A DNA stretch of 64,000 bases, from the NCBI RefSeq assembly GCF_000190315.1, contig NC_015151.1, positions 1,240,001 to 1,304,000 of the forward strand. The letters run 5' to 3'. The stretch is from Vulcanisaeta moutnovskia 768-28. GTDB taxonomy: Archaea > Thermoproteota > Thermoprotei > Thermoproteales > Thermocladiaceae. A program made the translations under genes and the position numbers. Each line of letters starts with the position of its first letter. Position 1 is the stretch's first letter. Below the pieces are notes generated by a model that saw only the letters and a program-made list of their open reading frames with translations, was not told the origin of the DNA and ran no database searches. Below, in pieces: positions 52,247-60,323 of the stretch.

Positions 52247-53485
52247 CTAATTATCATTAATACTCAGTGATTCTTCGAATCCTCTCATTATCCTAACCTG
52301 CCAAGGCTTAAGACCAATCTCACCAAGTCTCCATAACCGTAGCAATGATTCCATGGTACATAGTGGATCCATGGACCAAACATCGTTATTAAGTACGCCG
52401 GCTCTAACTCTGCAACCACCACAATACCTTAGGTATGGGCATCTCATACATGGTGAATCACCGTAATTCCTCTCCCTAAGCCTAATCACTAATTCCGTGT
52501 TTTCCCTAGGCCTCAGCCAAATCTCAGTTAGCCTCTCCCTCCTGACATTACCCATTGGTTTATCATTGAAGAATTGACATGGGTAAACATCACCATTGGG
52601 GTATATCGACATTACCTTCCTACCAGCACTACACGCACCCATCCTACTTACAAGCCTTAACTTTCCCATGAACTCACCCTCATCACTACTTGACAACAGA
52701 GAGGCGACGACACCATCAGCAGGATTATCCACGGTTAATACCTCAACATCAGGATAATTCCTAGCAGTATCTATTAACCTAATTAAAAATCTCAGTAGTT
52801 GGTCAGAACTCGGTAATAAATTAAGGATACCCCTGCCCCTACCACTGGGTACTAGGTGGTAAAACGCTACTCTTGAAATACCCAACCTATGTGCCAACTC
52901 TATAACCTCGGGTGCATGATCGATATTCAACTTAGTAACTGTGGTTCTAATACCAACTGGTATTCCAACCTCCATTATGTTTTTAATGCCCTTAACCGCC
53001 AAGTCCCAAGCCCCTGGAATACCCCTTATCTTATCATGAATCTCGGGAATCGGTGAATCAATGCTTATACCAACATACTGAGTACCTAGTTCCTTAAGCT
53101 TTAGGGCCCAATCCCTGGTTATCAATGTGCCATTTGTACTCAGGGAAACCTTTATATCATAATCACTAGCCCTTCTCATTACCTCAGTAATATCCTCCCT
53201 AACTAATGGCTCACCACCACTAATGATAAGTAACGGTGTTCTCAACTCATGGGCATCATCAACAACCCTAAGGGCCTCCTCGGTCGTTAACTCATCCCTC
53301 GAGATGCCTTGAATCGCATTTATATAGCAATGAATGCACTTTAGGTTACACCTATACGTTATGTTCCAGAAAATTAACGGCCTACTGATGTCCGTAAACT
53401 CCCTATCACTCTTCACGTAGTCATGACCCTTAATGGACAGGCTTACTGTACCACCTCCAACTACTAAATTCGTTATGTTAATCAT
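52247..53485 (-). CDS. Radical SAM/SPASM protein (AhbC/NirJ-like)
   Basis: The SAM 4Fe-4S motif is CNLKCIHCY (after WNITYR), ISGGEPL binds SAM, and the C-terminal SPASM region has CSAGRKVMSIYPNGDVYPCQ and PCMRCPYLRYCGGCRVR for auxiliary clusters. The layout resembles AhbC/NirJ enzymes that modify the siroheme-derived ring in alternative haem synthesis. Peptide-modifying SPASM enzymes have the same layout, so haem synthesis is only the leading idea. It is divergent from a second radical SAM gene. Confidence 0.85.
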   Translation of the reverse strand: MINITNLVVGGGTVSLSIKGHDYVKSDREFTDISRPLIFWNITYRCNLKCIHCYINAIQGISRDELTTEEALRVVDDAHELRTPLLIISGGEPLVREDITEVMRRASDYDIKVSLSTNGTLITRDWALKLKELGTQYVGISIDSPIPEIHDKIRGIPGAWDLAVKGIKNIMEVGIPVGIRTTVTKLNIDHAPEVIELAHRLGISRVAFYHLVPSGRGRGILNLLPSSDQLLRFLIRLIDTARNYPDVEVLTVDNPADGVVASLLSSSDEGEFMGKLRLVSRMGACSAGRKVMSIYPNGDVYPCQFFNDKPMGNVRRERLTEIWLRPRENTELVIRLRERNYGDSPCMRCPYLRYCGGCRVRAGVLNNDVWSMDPLCTMESLLRLWRLGEIGLKPWQVRIMRGFEESLSINDN

Positions 53486-53570
53486 CTAATCAATTAGGCA
53501 GGTACTTAACCAGTATAAAACCTTACTTACACGGATACTGCCAAAATAACATTAGGAAGTAAGTTATTAA

Positions 53571-54713
53571 ATGAGAAGACCTGATTTGCAGGCAATGCAT
53601 AAATGGCCACTTGAGGAAAAGCCATTACTGGTATTTTATGAGACCACCAAGGCATGCCCATTGGCATGTAGGCACTGTAGGGCTAATGCGTTGCTCAAGC
53701 CATTACCCACTGAGTTAAGTACTGAGGAGTCTAAGAGATTCATTGAGGATTTGACGGGGTTTGGCAAGCCATACCCAGTACTGATACTCACGGGCGGTGA
53801 TCCATTGACTAGAGACGATATACTGGAATTAATTGATCATGCCAAATCCCTGGGAATACCGGTGGCCTTATCACCTGCAGTATCAACAAAGTTATTAAAT
53901 GATGATTTACTTAAGGAACTGAGAGAACGCGTAAACTCCATATCAATAAGCCTAGATGGCGCAAGACCCGAGACCCATAACTACATTAGAAGGACTGCGC
54001 TGGAGAGAATTGATGTTTTCAGGACAACACTGGAGATATTTAGTAAGTTGAGGAGTTATGGAATTGAGTTCCAAGTCAATACGGCGGTCATGAAACTCAA
54101 CGTCCATGAATTACCCCAGGTATTCAAGATTGTTAAGGATAGCGGCGCCAATGCCTGGGAGGTGTTCTTCCTAATACGTGTGGGCAGGGGTATGGAGCTT
54201 GAGCCACTGGATCCCTGGGAGAGTGAGGATGTTGTTCAATTCCTATATGATGCATCACTATATGGATTACCGATAAGGACTGTGGAGGCGCCCTTCTTCA
54301 GGAGGGTTATTATGCAGAGGAGCTCCGGCATTAAATATGAGGGTGGTAAGTTATACCAGGAACTAACGAGAGAACTCAAGGAATTAATGGGTGAACCACC
54401 AAGCAACGCAAAACCACCAAGCTTCACACCCACTAGGGATGGTTATGGAATAATATTCGTAGCCAGCGACGGTTCAATATACCCAAGCGGTTTCCTACCA
54501 CTCACGCTTGGTAATGTCAGGAAGGACAATATAGTGAGGGTGTATAGGAAGCACCCAGTACTGAGGACGATAAGGGAGGCTAGGTTCAACGGTAAGTGCG
54601 GCGTGTGTGAGTTTAGGAATATATGTGGTGGTTCAAGGGCAAGGGCATACACCGAATTAGGCGACTCACTTGGTTCAGATCCAGCTTGTGTTTATGAACC
54701 TACTGTGAAATGA
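53571..54713 (+). CDS. Radical SAM/SPASM protein (AhbD-like / TIGR04053-type)
   Basis: The cluster motif is CPLACRHCR after YETTKA, LTGGDPLTRDD binds SAM, and the C-terminal SPASM part has GKCGVCEFRNICGGSRARAY and DPACVYEP. The C-terminal motif fits the AhbD/TIGR04053 group. Together with the divergent AhbC-like gene it could finish haem b from siroheme, but other AhbA/B genes are not seen here. The 3' end overlaps the convergent unknown gene by 14 bp. Confidence 0.85.
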   Translation: MRRPDLQAMHKWPLEEKPLLVFYETTKACPLACRHCRANALLKPLPTELSTEESKRFIEDLTGFGKPYPVLILTGGDPLTRDDILELIDHAKSLGIPVALSPAVSTKLLNDDLLKELRERVNSISISLDGARPETHNYIRRTALERIDVFRTTLEIFSKLRSYGIEFQVNTAVMKLNVHELPQVFKIVKDSGANAWEVFFLIRVGRGMELEPLDPWESEDVVQFLYDASLYGLPIRTVEAPFFRRVIMQRSSGIKYEGGKLYQELTRELKELMGEPPSNAKPPSFTPTRDGYGIIFVASDGSIYPSGFLPLTLGNVRKDNIVRVYRKHPVLRTIREARFNGKCGVCEFRNICGGSRARAYTELGDSLGSDPACVYEPTVK

Positions 54714-55146
54714 TTTTATTGAAGAGCCCCATAAAGCCGAACCTATTGAGCGCCTCGTTGATCCACTCCCACCTTAGGCTACTCCTTACGTTGATATTCC
54801 TCATTAACTCCTTAATAATGGCTACGTACCATGGTATATCCCAATTAATGACAATGGATACCACAAGATCCTCAATGGATGCATAGGGAATGCTCCTTAT
54901 GAGAATTGCCCGTGAGAAAAGCCCTGGAACCAGGGATCTCTCAATAACCACTGAACCACCTAAGGCCTGACTAACTGACTCATAATCTCCATAAATCATT
55001 ACATCGACTATATCCGGTACGTCAAAAACACCAAGCCTCCTACCAATAACCTTTAGTAGGCTCGCTAGTCCGCATGCATGGTCTACATTCAATTCAACAA
55101 GTCTCCAATGAACATCTTCACAGTCATTACCCATAACAAGTAACAC
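54700..55146 (-). CDS. Uncharacterised protein, end of a phosphatase operon
   Basis: This is 148 residues with no recognised motif. It reads as a small alpha/beta protein (DIVDVMIYGDYESVSQALGG, IEDLVVSIVINWDIPWYVA). The GTG start directly follows the TAG of the histidine phosphatase gene without a gap, so translation is probably coupled. An ATG four codons later (55134) is an alternative. Confidence 0.6.
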   Translation of the reverse strand: MLLVMGNDCEDVHWRLVELNVDHACGLASLLKVIGRRLGVFDVPDIVDVMIYGDYESVSQALGGSVVIERSLVPGLFSRAILIRSIPYASIEDLVVSIVINWDIPWYVAIIKELMRNINVRSSLRWEWINEALNRFGFMGLFNKIISQ

Positions 55147-55770
55147 CTACTTACTGCATTCCATCATTATTTCACTATCACTAAACCCTAGACTTCTCAA
55201 TACTCTTAATGGACTTAAATTGAGAAGTAATAAATCATTACTCTCCAGGTCAATAGCCGTTATAGACCCCGTACTAATGCGTAGTTTGTAGATATTACTT
55301 AGTGGTAATCCAGTTATTAAGGCCACGGCAGTAGCAATAGGGTGCCAGTGACTCACCGCAATTACCGCCTTCTCGTTAATACTCCTAACGAATTCCAGGA
55401 AATCATCGATTCTACTCATCACCGAATCCATTGATTCACCACCAGGTGGATGATGCCTAACGGGGTCCTTCCTGTAATTATCGAATGGCAATTCACTTAT
55501 CTTCTTGAGCTCCCACTCACCCATGTCGATCTCCCTTAACCTATCATCAACCTTATAATTAGGGCTTATGCAACCTGCTGTTTGGCGTGCACGTAATAAT
55601 GGCGATGTAAATACCGTACCATTAACACCCATTCTATGTAGAAGTAACGCCGCAGCGGCCGCCTCAAGCCTACCCCTATCAGTCAGTGGATTATCGTTAT
55701 AATTCCTTGAATGAAGTATACCAAGGGCATTTAACTGCGCCTCCCCATGCCTAACAAGGTATAGTATCAC
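55147..55770 (-). CDS. Histidine phosphatase (phosphoglycerate mutase-like) family protein
   Basis: The RHG motif LVRHGEAQLN opens the protein, TSPLLRARQTA is the second conserved segment, and VSHWHPI holds the second catalytic His. The family includes mutases and phosphatases; at 207 aa a phosphatase (sugar phosphate or cobalamin-related) is more likely than a glycolytic mutase. The start is GTG. It is followed without a gap by an unknown gene. Confidence 0.88.
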   Translation of the reverse strand: MILYLVRHGEAQLNALGILHSRNYNDNPLTDRGRLEAAAAALLLHRMGVNGTVFTSPLLRARQTAGCISPNYKVDDRLREIDMGEWELKKISELPFDNYRKDPVRHHPPGGESMDSVMSRIDDFLEFVRSINEKAVIAVSHWHPIATAVALITGLPLSNIYKLRISTGSITAIDLESNDLLLLNLSPLRVLRSLGFSDSEIMMECSK

Positions 55771-55808
55771 GATAATGATTACGGTAAAGCAAGGTAATAA
55801 AGCATTAC

Positions 55809-56903
55809 TTAAATCCCAATCACTGGGTCTGGCCAGTAATTATCAAGGACTTCAACCCTACCGTCTAGCATAATCACAATATTGCTCTCAAGCCTAACAC
55901 CAAACCTGTTGGGTAGGTATATCCCTGGCTCTATAGTGAATACGCTACCCCTCAATAATGCCTTATCATATGACTGACTTATGAACGGTTCCTCATGAAC
56001 CTCAAGCCCAATCCCATGCCCAGTCCTATGAATGAAATACTGCCCATAACCACCCTCAGTGATGACCCTCCTGGCAATCGAATCAATGTAAGCACCGGTA
56101 ACGCCTTCCCTAACGCTGGCTATTGCCTCGTCATGAGCCCTCCTAACGAGGTTATGAACTAACTTAAAATCACTAGGTGGATTACCAACCACGAACGTCC
56201 TTGTTAAGTCACCGTAATAATCATTATAGGTTGCCGTTACGTCAATAACAATCACATCGCCAACTTCGATCCTCCTCCTGGAAGGTAACCAATGAGGTAT
56301 TGCGGAGTGTGGACCGGACTGAACAAGTACGTCTCTAGGCTCGGCACCAGCACCACTAATGGCTTCACCAATTACCTTAGCCACCTCGACCTCGGTCATT
56401 CCCGGCCTAATGGACTCATGAGCAGCCTTTATGCCCTCCTCAATGGCCCTAACAGCAGTCTTAATATTCGCCAACTCACTTTCATCCTTACTAATCCTCA
56501 TTGTTGTCAGTAAGTCATCAATAGATGAATCAGTAAACCCATCAATTACCTCACGTAGAATCCACAGGTAATTTAGCGTGGCTCTACCCTCAAGGCCAAC
56601 CCTTCTTACGGTACCACAATTACTGCTAATGAAGGATTTAATGGCATTTAACGGTCCCTCCTCATCGCCATAAACGATGTATGGCAAGCCCGTATTCCTG
56701 GCCTTACCCTCATCAAGTCTCGGCAAGATTAGGGAATAGGCGTTATTACCTGGACAAATCATTAATGCACCAAACCTCTCAAAGGTCTCAATATAGGAAC
56801 CAACCAGGTATCTAAAGTTAGGGCCGGAAACAATAACCACTAATTCTATTGGTGTTTTACGGACCTCATCAATGAACCTAATAATCCTATTAATGCTCGA
56901 CAT
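55809..56903 (-). CDS. M24-family Xaa-Pro aminopeptidase
   Basis: This two-domain protein has a creatinase-like N-terminal domain (1-120) and a pita-bread C-terminal domain. The metal ligands are visible in VIVIDVTATYNDYYGDLTRTF, HRTGHGIGLEVHEEP, FTIEPGIY and VRLESNIV. It removes N-terminal residues before proline, using two metal ions. The length of 364 aa is normal for the archaeal/bacterial prolidase-like group. Confidence 0.94.
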   Translation of the reverse strand: MSSINRIIRFIDEVRKTPIELVVIVSGPNFRYLVGSYIETFERFGALMICPGNNAYSLILPRLDEGKARNTGLPYIVYGDEEGPLNAIKSFISSNCGTVRRVGLEGRATLNYLWILREVIDGFTDSSIDDLLTTMRISKDESELANIKTAVRAIEEGIKAAHESIRPGMTEVEVAKVIGEAISGAGAEPRDVLVQSGPHSAIPHWLPSRRRIEVGDVIVIDVTATYNDYYGDLTRTFVVGNPPSDFKLVHNLVRRAHDEAIASVREGVTGAYIDSIARRVITEGGYGQYFIHRTGHGIGLEVHEEPFISQSYDKALLRGSVFTIEPGIYLPNRFGVRLESNIVIMLDGRVEVLDNYWPDPVIGI

Positions 56904-56963
56904 ATTACCGATCTAGGAACCAAGGCCCTTTAATTTTATTCCCTAATTACATATTAATGCTTT

Positions 56964-57024
56964 TAGATCAGTAGAGGCCGCTGACATCATTGAATCAGTA
57001 CCCGTAGAATCATCACCAATATAA
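56964..57024 (-). ncRNA. C/D box methylation-guide sRNA (candidate 3)
   Basis: Reverse strand. Boxes in order: C GTGATGA (57016-57010), 11-nt guide TTCTACGGGTA, D' CTGA (56998-56995), 4-nt spacer, C' ATGATGT (56990-56984, 6 of 7), 12-nt guide CAGCGGCCTCTA, D CTGA (56971-56968). The guide targets would contain UACCCGUAGAA and UAGAGGCCGCUG; I could not place either. ATCTTTAAAT (57060-57051 on this strand) is a TATA box about 26 nt before the likely 5' end. It lies between two genes of the same strand but has its own promoter. Confidence 0.85.
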
Positions 57025-57087
57025 TCAATGTAATTATTACAATGCAAGGGATTTAAAGATCCTTATCCTAGCAATCCCAAATCCAAC

Positions 57088-57759
57088 TCATTGCTTGCTT
57101 AGTTGTATTGATTGGAGTGTTGCTGTGACCCTTATCTTCTCTATTATGTCCAGGAGAAGTGGTGTCTTCTCCCTATCAACAACTATGTAAATATCATTGT
57201 CATACCTAAGTACATGCTTGGCAGTTATTTGATTAGACTTCATAACCTGTACCAGAAATGTCACTATACCGACTGGCGCTTTCTCAGCAAACATTATCCT
57301 CACCATACCGTACTCCTCAACCTTAGCTTGATTGCAAATACTCGCTATGTACATTAATGGCGCTATTACATGTATCTTATTACCATCATTAAGTATTATG
57401 AATTGAACCTTGGCTGCCGTAAGTAAATCCCTAAGCTTAGCAACCTTGTCCATATTCTCCTCAGTTAATGGTATCTCAACCTCACCCATACCACTGTACG
57501 TTATTATCTCGGCCATACTCAATGCCTTAACAATGTCAGGGTACTCATTAACCAATTTATAGTTCATGGAGATCCTCTCAAGGGCCTTCACTATGGTGAA
57601 CACCTTAGTATCCTTACCAATCATTGTATCAACAAGTGGTTTAATGTTCCTAGCAAGTGCCGAGAGATTAACAAGGCCGCTGGACAGTAATGTTACGTAG
57701 AGCGGATTCTCCTCAATAATAATCCTAACGGCCTGTTGAATACTTAATCCCCGAGACAC
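57088..57759 (-). CDS. Uncharacterised protein, possible ligand-binding regulator
   Basis: This is a 223-aa protein. The N-terminal half is helical (SIQQAVRIIIEENPLYVTLL, DTKVFTIVKALERI). The second half alternates strands and helices in a way that recalls ACT-like domains (VKFIILNDGNKIHVIAP-type strands, then MVRIMFAEKAPVGIVTFLVQ). No DNA-binding motif is certain. It is divergent from the pyrophosphatase gene, with a long inverted repeat in between, so a regulatory link can be suspected. The start is GTG. Confidence 0.65.
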   Translation of the reverse strand: MSRGLSIQQAVRIIIEENPLYVTLLSSGLVNLSALARNIKPLVDTMIGKDTKVFTIVKALERISMNYKLVNEYPDIVKALSMAEIITYSGMGEVEIPLTEENMDKVAKLRDLLTAAKVQFIILNDGNKIHVIAPLMYIASICNQAKVEEYGMVRIMFAEKAPVGIVTFLVQVMKSNQITAKHVLRYDNDIYIVVDREKTPLLLDIIEKIRVTATLQSIQLSKQ

Positions 57760-57844
57760 AATTACTATCTGTGAAATAAGGATTAATATTTTTTACTTAA
57801 AAATACATTGTAAGTCTAAAATCAGTACATATAGTACTAGGGTC

Positions 57845-57892
57845 TAAACATTATTATGAGGTAGATACTATCACAATGAGTAATAATGTTTA
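57845..57892. promoter_or_regulatory. Perfect 12-bp inverted repeat at the hppA promoter
   Basis: TAAACATTATTA (57845-57856) and TAATAATGTTTA (57881-57892) are exact reverse complements, with a 24-nt spacer. A smaller palindrome, GATAcTATC, sits at the centre (57864-57872). The right arm overlaps the likely hppA TATA box (TTTATTAATT, 57889-57898). The arms are about 36 bp apart centre to centre. This looks like an operator or looping site more than a terminator. Confidence 0.65.
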
Positions 57893-57919
57893 TTAATTCC
57901 ATAAATACGCCTCTTAACG

Positions 57920-60103
57920 ATGCTACCCCTGGAATTACTACTGGCAATAATAATACCAATTATCGGCCTAGCCCTTGCCGGGTATAACGCAGCTTCAGTA
58001 CTTGGAATTAAACCAGGGAAGAAGGAATTAACGGAAATAAACATGCTCATCGCCGAGGGCGCCAAAACATTCCTAATGAGGGAGTACAAGACAATATTAC
58101 CCACAGGCATTGTACTGACCATATTAATATGGATAGCGTATTACTTCATATTCCATAGTGGATTAATGGCTGGGTTAGCTGCCCTTGCCTTCGCGCTTGG
58201 TGCCATAGGCAGTGCAATCGCCGGTTACTTGGGTATGTACGTAACAACGAGAAGCGCAGCTAAAACAGCCTGGATGGCTAAGAACGGCATGGGATCCGCC
58301 CTAAGTACCTCGTTTAAGGCGGGAACCGTCATGGGACTATCACTGGCCAGCATAGCCCTGCTAATAGTCACAATACTCTACATGGCATACTCATTAGTGT
58401 TACCAACACCTCTATGGGCCGAGGCACTGGCGCCCGTGGCGTTTGGTGCCAGCTTAATATCACTGTTCATAAGGGTCGCCGGTGGCATATACACGAAAGC
58501 CGCCGATTGGGGTGCCGACATAGTTGGTAAGGTTGAGGCTGGAATACCAGAGGATGACCCGAGGAATCCAGGAGTCATTGCCGATAATGTTGGTGATAAT
58601 GTGGGTGATTGCGCAGGTATGGCTAGTGACGTTTACGAGAGTTTCGTAGTAGTACTTGCAGGTGCATTATTACTTGCAGCTGTATTTAGATTAACATCTG
58701 CTCTCGTTAGATTATCAATAATGGTTGCCACATTAACATTAATAAGTACATTAATCGGAGTTCAGGTAGTTAGGGGTGAGGTTAAGGGTAAGAACTTGGC
58801 CGCAGCCGCGATGGGTAAGCTCAACATGGCGCTTTATACAACAATAATAATTGCAGCCATACTTGTTGCCATATACGCGTTTCTTGCATTCCCATTGATG
58901 GAGGCCATGGCCATATTCATATCCGACCTACTAGGCATGATAACAGCAGTGGTTGTCCTATACGTAACTGAGTACTTCACCCACTATACATTTCCACCTG
59001 TCAGAAACATAGCAATGCAGGCAACACTATCGGCGTCAAACGTAATTGTCGCTGGATACTCCTACGGCTTACTTAGTGCCGTACCCACCATCTTCATGGT
59101 AATAACAGCCCTAGGTATTTCATACGTATTAGGTTCAATGTTTATACCACCACACGGAATTGAAGGCGGTATATTCGGCACAGCAATAGCCTCAGTAGGA
59201 CTACTAAGTCTTGCGGGTATAGTCATTTCCCTAGACTCGTACGGCCCAGTCAGTGACAATGCGGGTGGCCTTGTGGAAATGACGGGTATGGAGGATGTGA
59301 GGGAAATAACGGATTCACTGGATGCAATTGGTAATACGTTTAAGGCCACCACGAAGGGCTACGCAATAGCCAGTGCTGGTTTAGCAGCATTAATATTATT
59401 CATTGGTTTCATATACGAGGTCGTGGAAAGGATGGGAATACCACTAACACAAGCCTTTGGTGAGTTAATGGTTATTGACCCAAGGATAATAATAGGAGCC
59501 CTAGTGGGCGTTGCACTCGTATACTTCTTCTCAAGTAGTACCTTAGCCTCGGTCGGCAAGGCAGCCGGTGAACTTGTTGAGGAAATAAGGAGGCAATTCA
59601 GGACTAAGAGAATACTTGAGCTTTGGCCTCAGGAGAAGCCTGACTATAACAAGGCAATCGACATAGTGACGAGCCACGCACTCAAGAATTTCCTAGTGCC
59701 TGGCCTATCAGCTGTTATTGTACCAATAATCGTCGGATTAGCACTGGGTTGGATTGGTCTCGTTGGGATGATATTCGGTGTAATAATTGCAGGCTTCCCA
59801 AGGGCGTTACTAATGGCTAATGCCGGTGGCGCTTGGGACAACGCTAAGAAGTACATCGAGATTGAGGGTATTGAAGTAAATGGTCAGAAATTCGGCAAGA
59901 AGAGCGAACCACATAGGAACGCGGTAGTGGGTGATGTGGTTGGCGATCCATTTAAGGACACAACTGGACCATCACTTAACCCACTCATTAAGGTTGTTAA
60001 TACTGTTTCAATAGTCTTCGCACCAGTCATAGCAATGATAAGTCTAATTAATCCAGCAGCCGGCCCATTAATAATGCACCTAATCTCAATATTAATGGTG
60101 TAA
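57920..60103 (+). CDS. hppA: Membrane-bound proton-pumping pyrophosphatase
   Basis: This 727-aa protein with about 16 membrane helices couples PPi hydrolysis to H+ transport. The substrate site is intact: the loop before DNVGDNVGDCAGMASDVYES, DSYGPVSDNAGGLVEM, and the last site GDVVGDPFKDTTGPSLNP. In IGNTFKATTKGYAI the Lys at the K/A position points to the K+-independent, H+-pumping type. It lies in the same window as PPi-PFK and PPDK, which exchange PPi. The start follows a TATA box by about 27 nt. Confidence 0.96.
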   Translation: MLPLELLLAIIIPIIGLALAGYNAASVLGIKPGKKELTEINMLIAEGAKTFLMREYKTILPTGIVLTILIWIAYYFIFHSGLMAGLAALAFALGAIGSAIAGYLGMYVTTRSAAKTAWMAKNGMGSALSTSFKAGTVMGLSLASIALLIVTILYMAYSLVLPTPLWAEALAPVAFGASLISLFIRVAGGIYTKAADWGADIVGKVEAGIPEDDPRNPGVIADNVGDNVGDCAGMASDVYESFVVVLAGALLLAAVFRLTSALVRLSIMVATLTLISTLIGVQVVRGEVKGKNLAAAAMGKLNMALYTTIIIAAILVAIYAFLAFPLMEAMAIFISDLLGMITAVVVLYVTEYFTHYTFPPVRNIAMQATLSASNVIVAGYSYGLLSAVPTIFMVITALGISYVLGSMFIPPHGIEGGIFGTAIASVGLLSLAGIVISLDSYGPVSDNAGGLVEMTGMEDVREITDSLDAIGNTFKATTKGYAIASAGLAALILFIGFIYEVVERMGIPLTQAFGELMVIDPRIIIGALVGVALVYFFSSSTLASVGKAAGELVEEIRRQFRTKRILELWPQEKPDYNKAIDIVTSHALKNFLVPGLSAVIVPIIVGLALGWIGLVGMIFGVIIAGFPRALLMANAGGAWDNAKKYIEIEGIEVNGQKFGKKSEPHRNAVVGDVVGDPFKDTTGPSLNPLIKVVNTVSIVFAPVIAMISLINPAAGPLIMHLISILMV

Positions 60104-60287
60104 TCAGACAATAACCTAGTTCAAAATCTCATTAAAATCATGACCTCAACTTAATTATTAATTTTACACATAAATTATTTCCATAGTAGAATTTGTTTAG
60201 GAAAGTATTTGAGTTCGTTTGTTCAGTATTTATAATTATTGTTAATGATTAATCAATAGAAAAATTATTAATAATGATCGATATAAT

Positions 60288-60300
60288 AAAATTTATAAAA
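60288..60300 (+). promoter_or_regulatory. TATA region of ppdK
   Basis: An AT-only run (AAAATTTATAAAA) is centred about 28 nt before the ATG at 60324. The rest of the 220-bp gap after hppA is AT-rich and holds no gene that I can see. Confidence 0.5.
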
Positions 60301-60323
60301 ATTAGAGACTCATAGGAATTACA

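Noticed and set aside
58000-60000. Several open frames antisense to hppA
   Set aside because: They are shadows from the low stop density opposite a hydrophobic, GC-richer gene; they carry no recognisable motifs.
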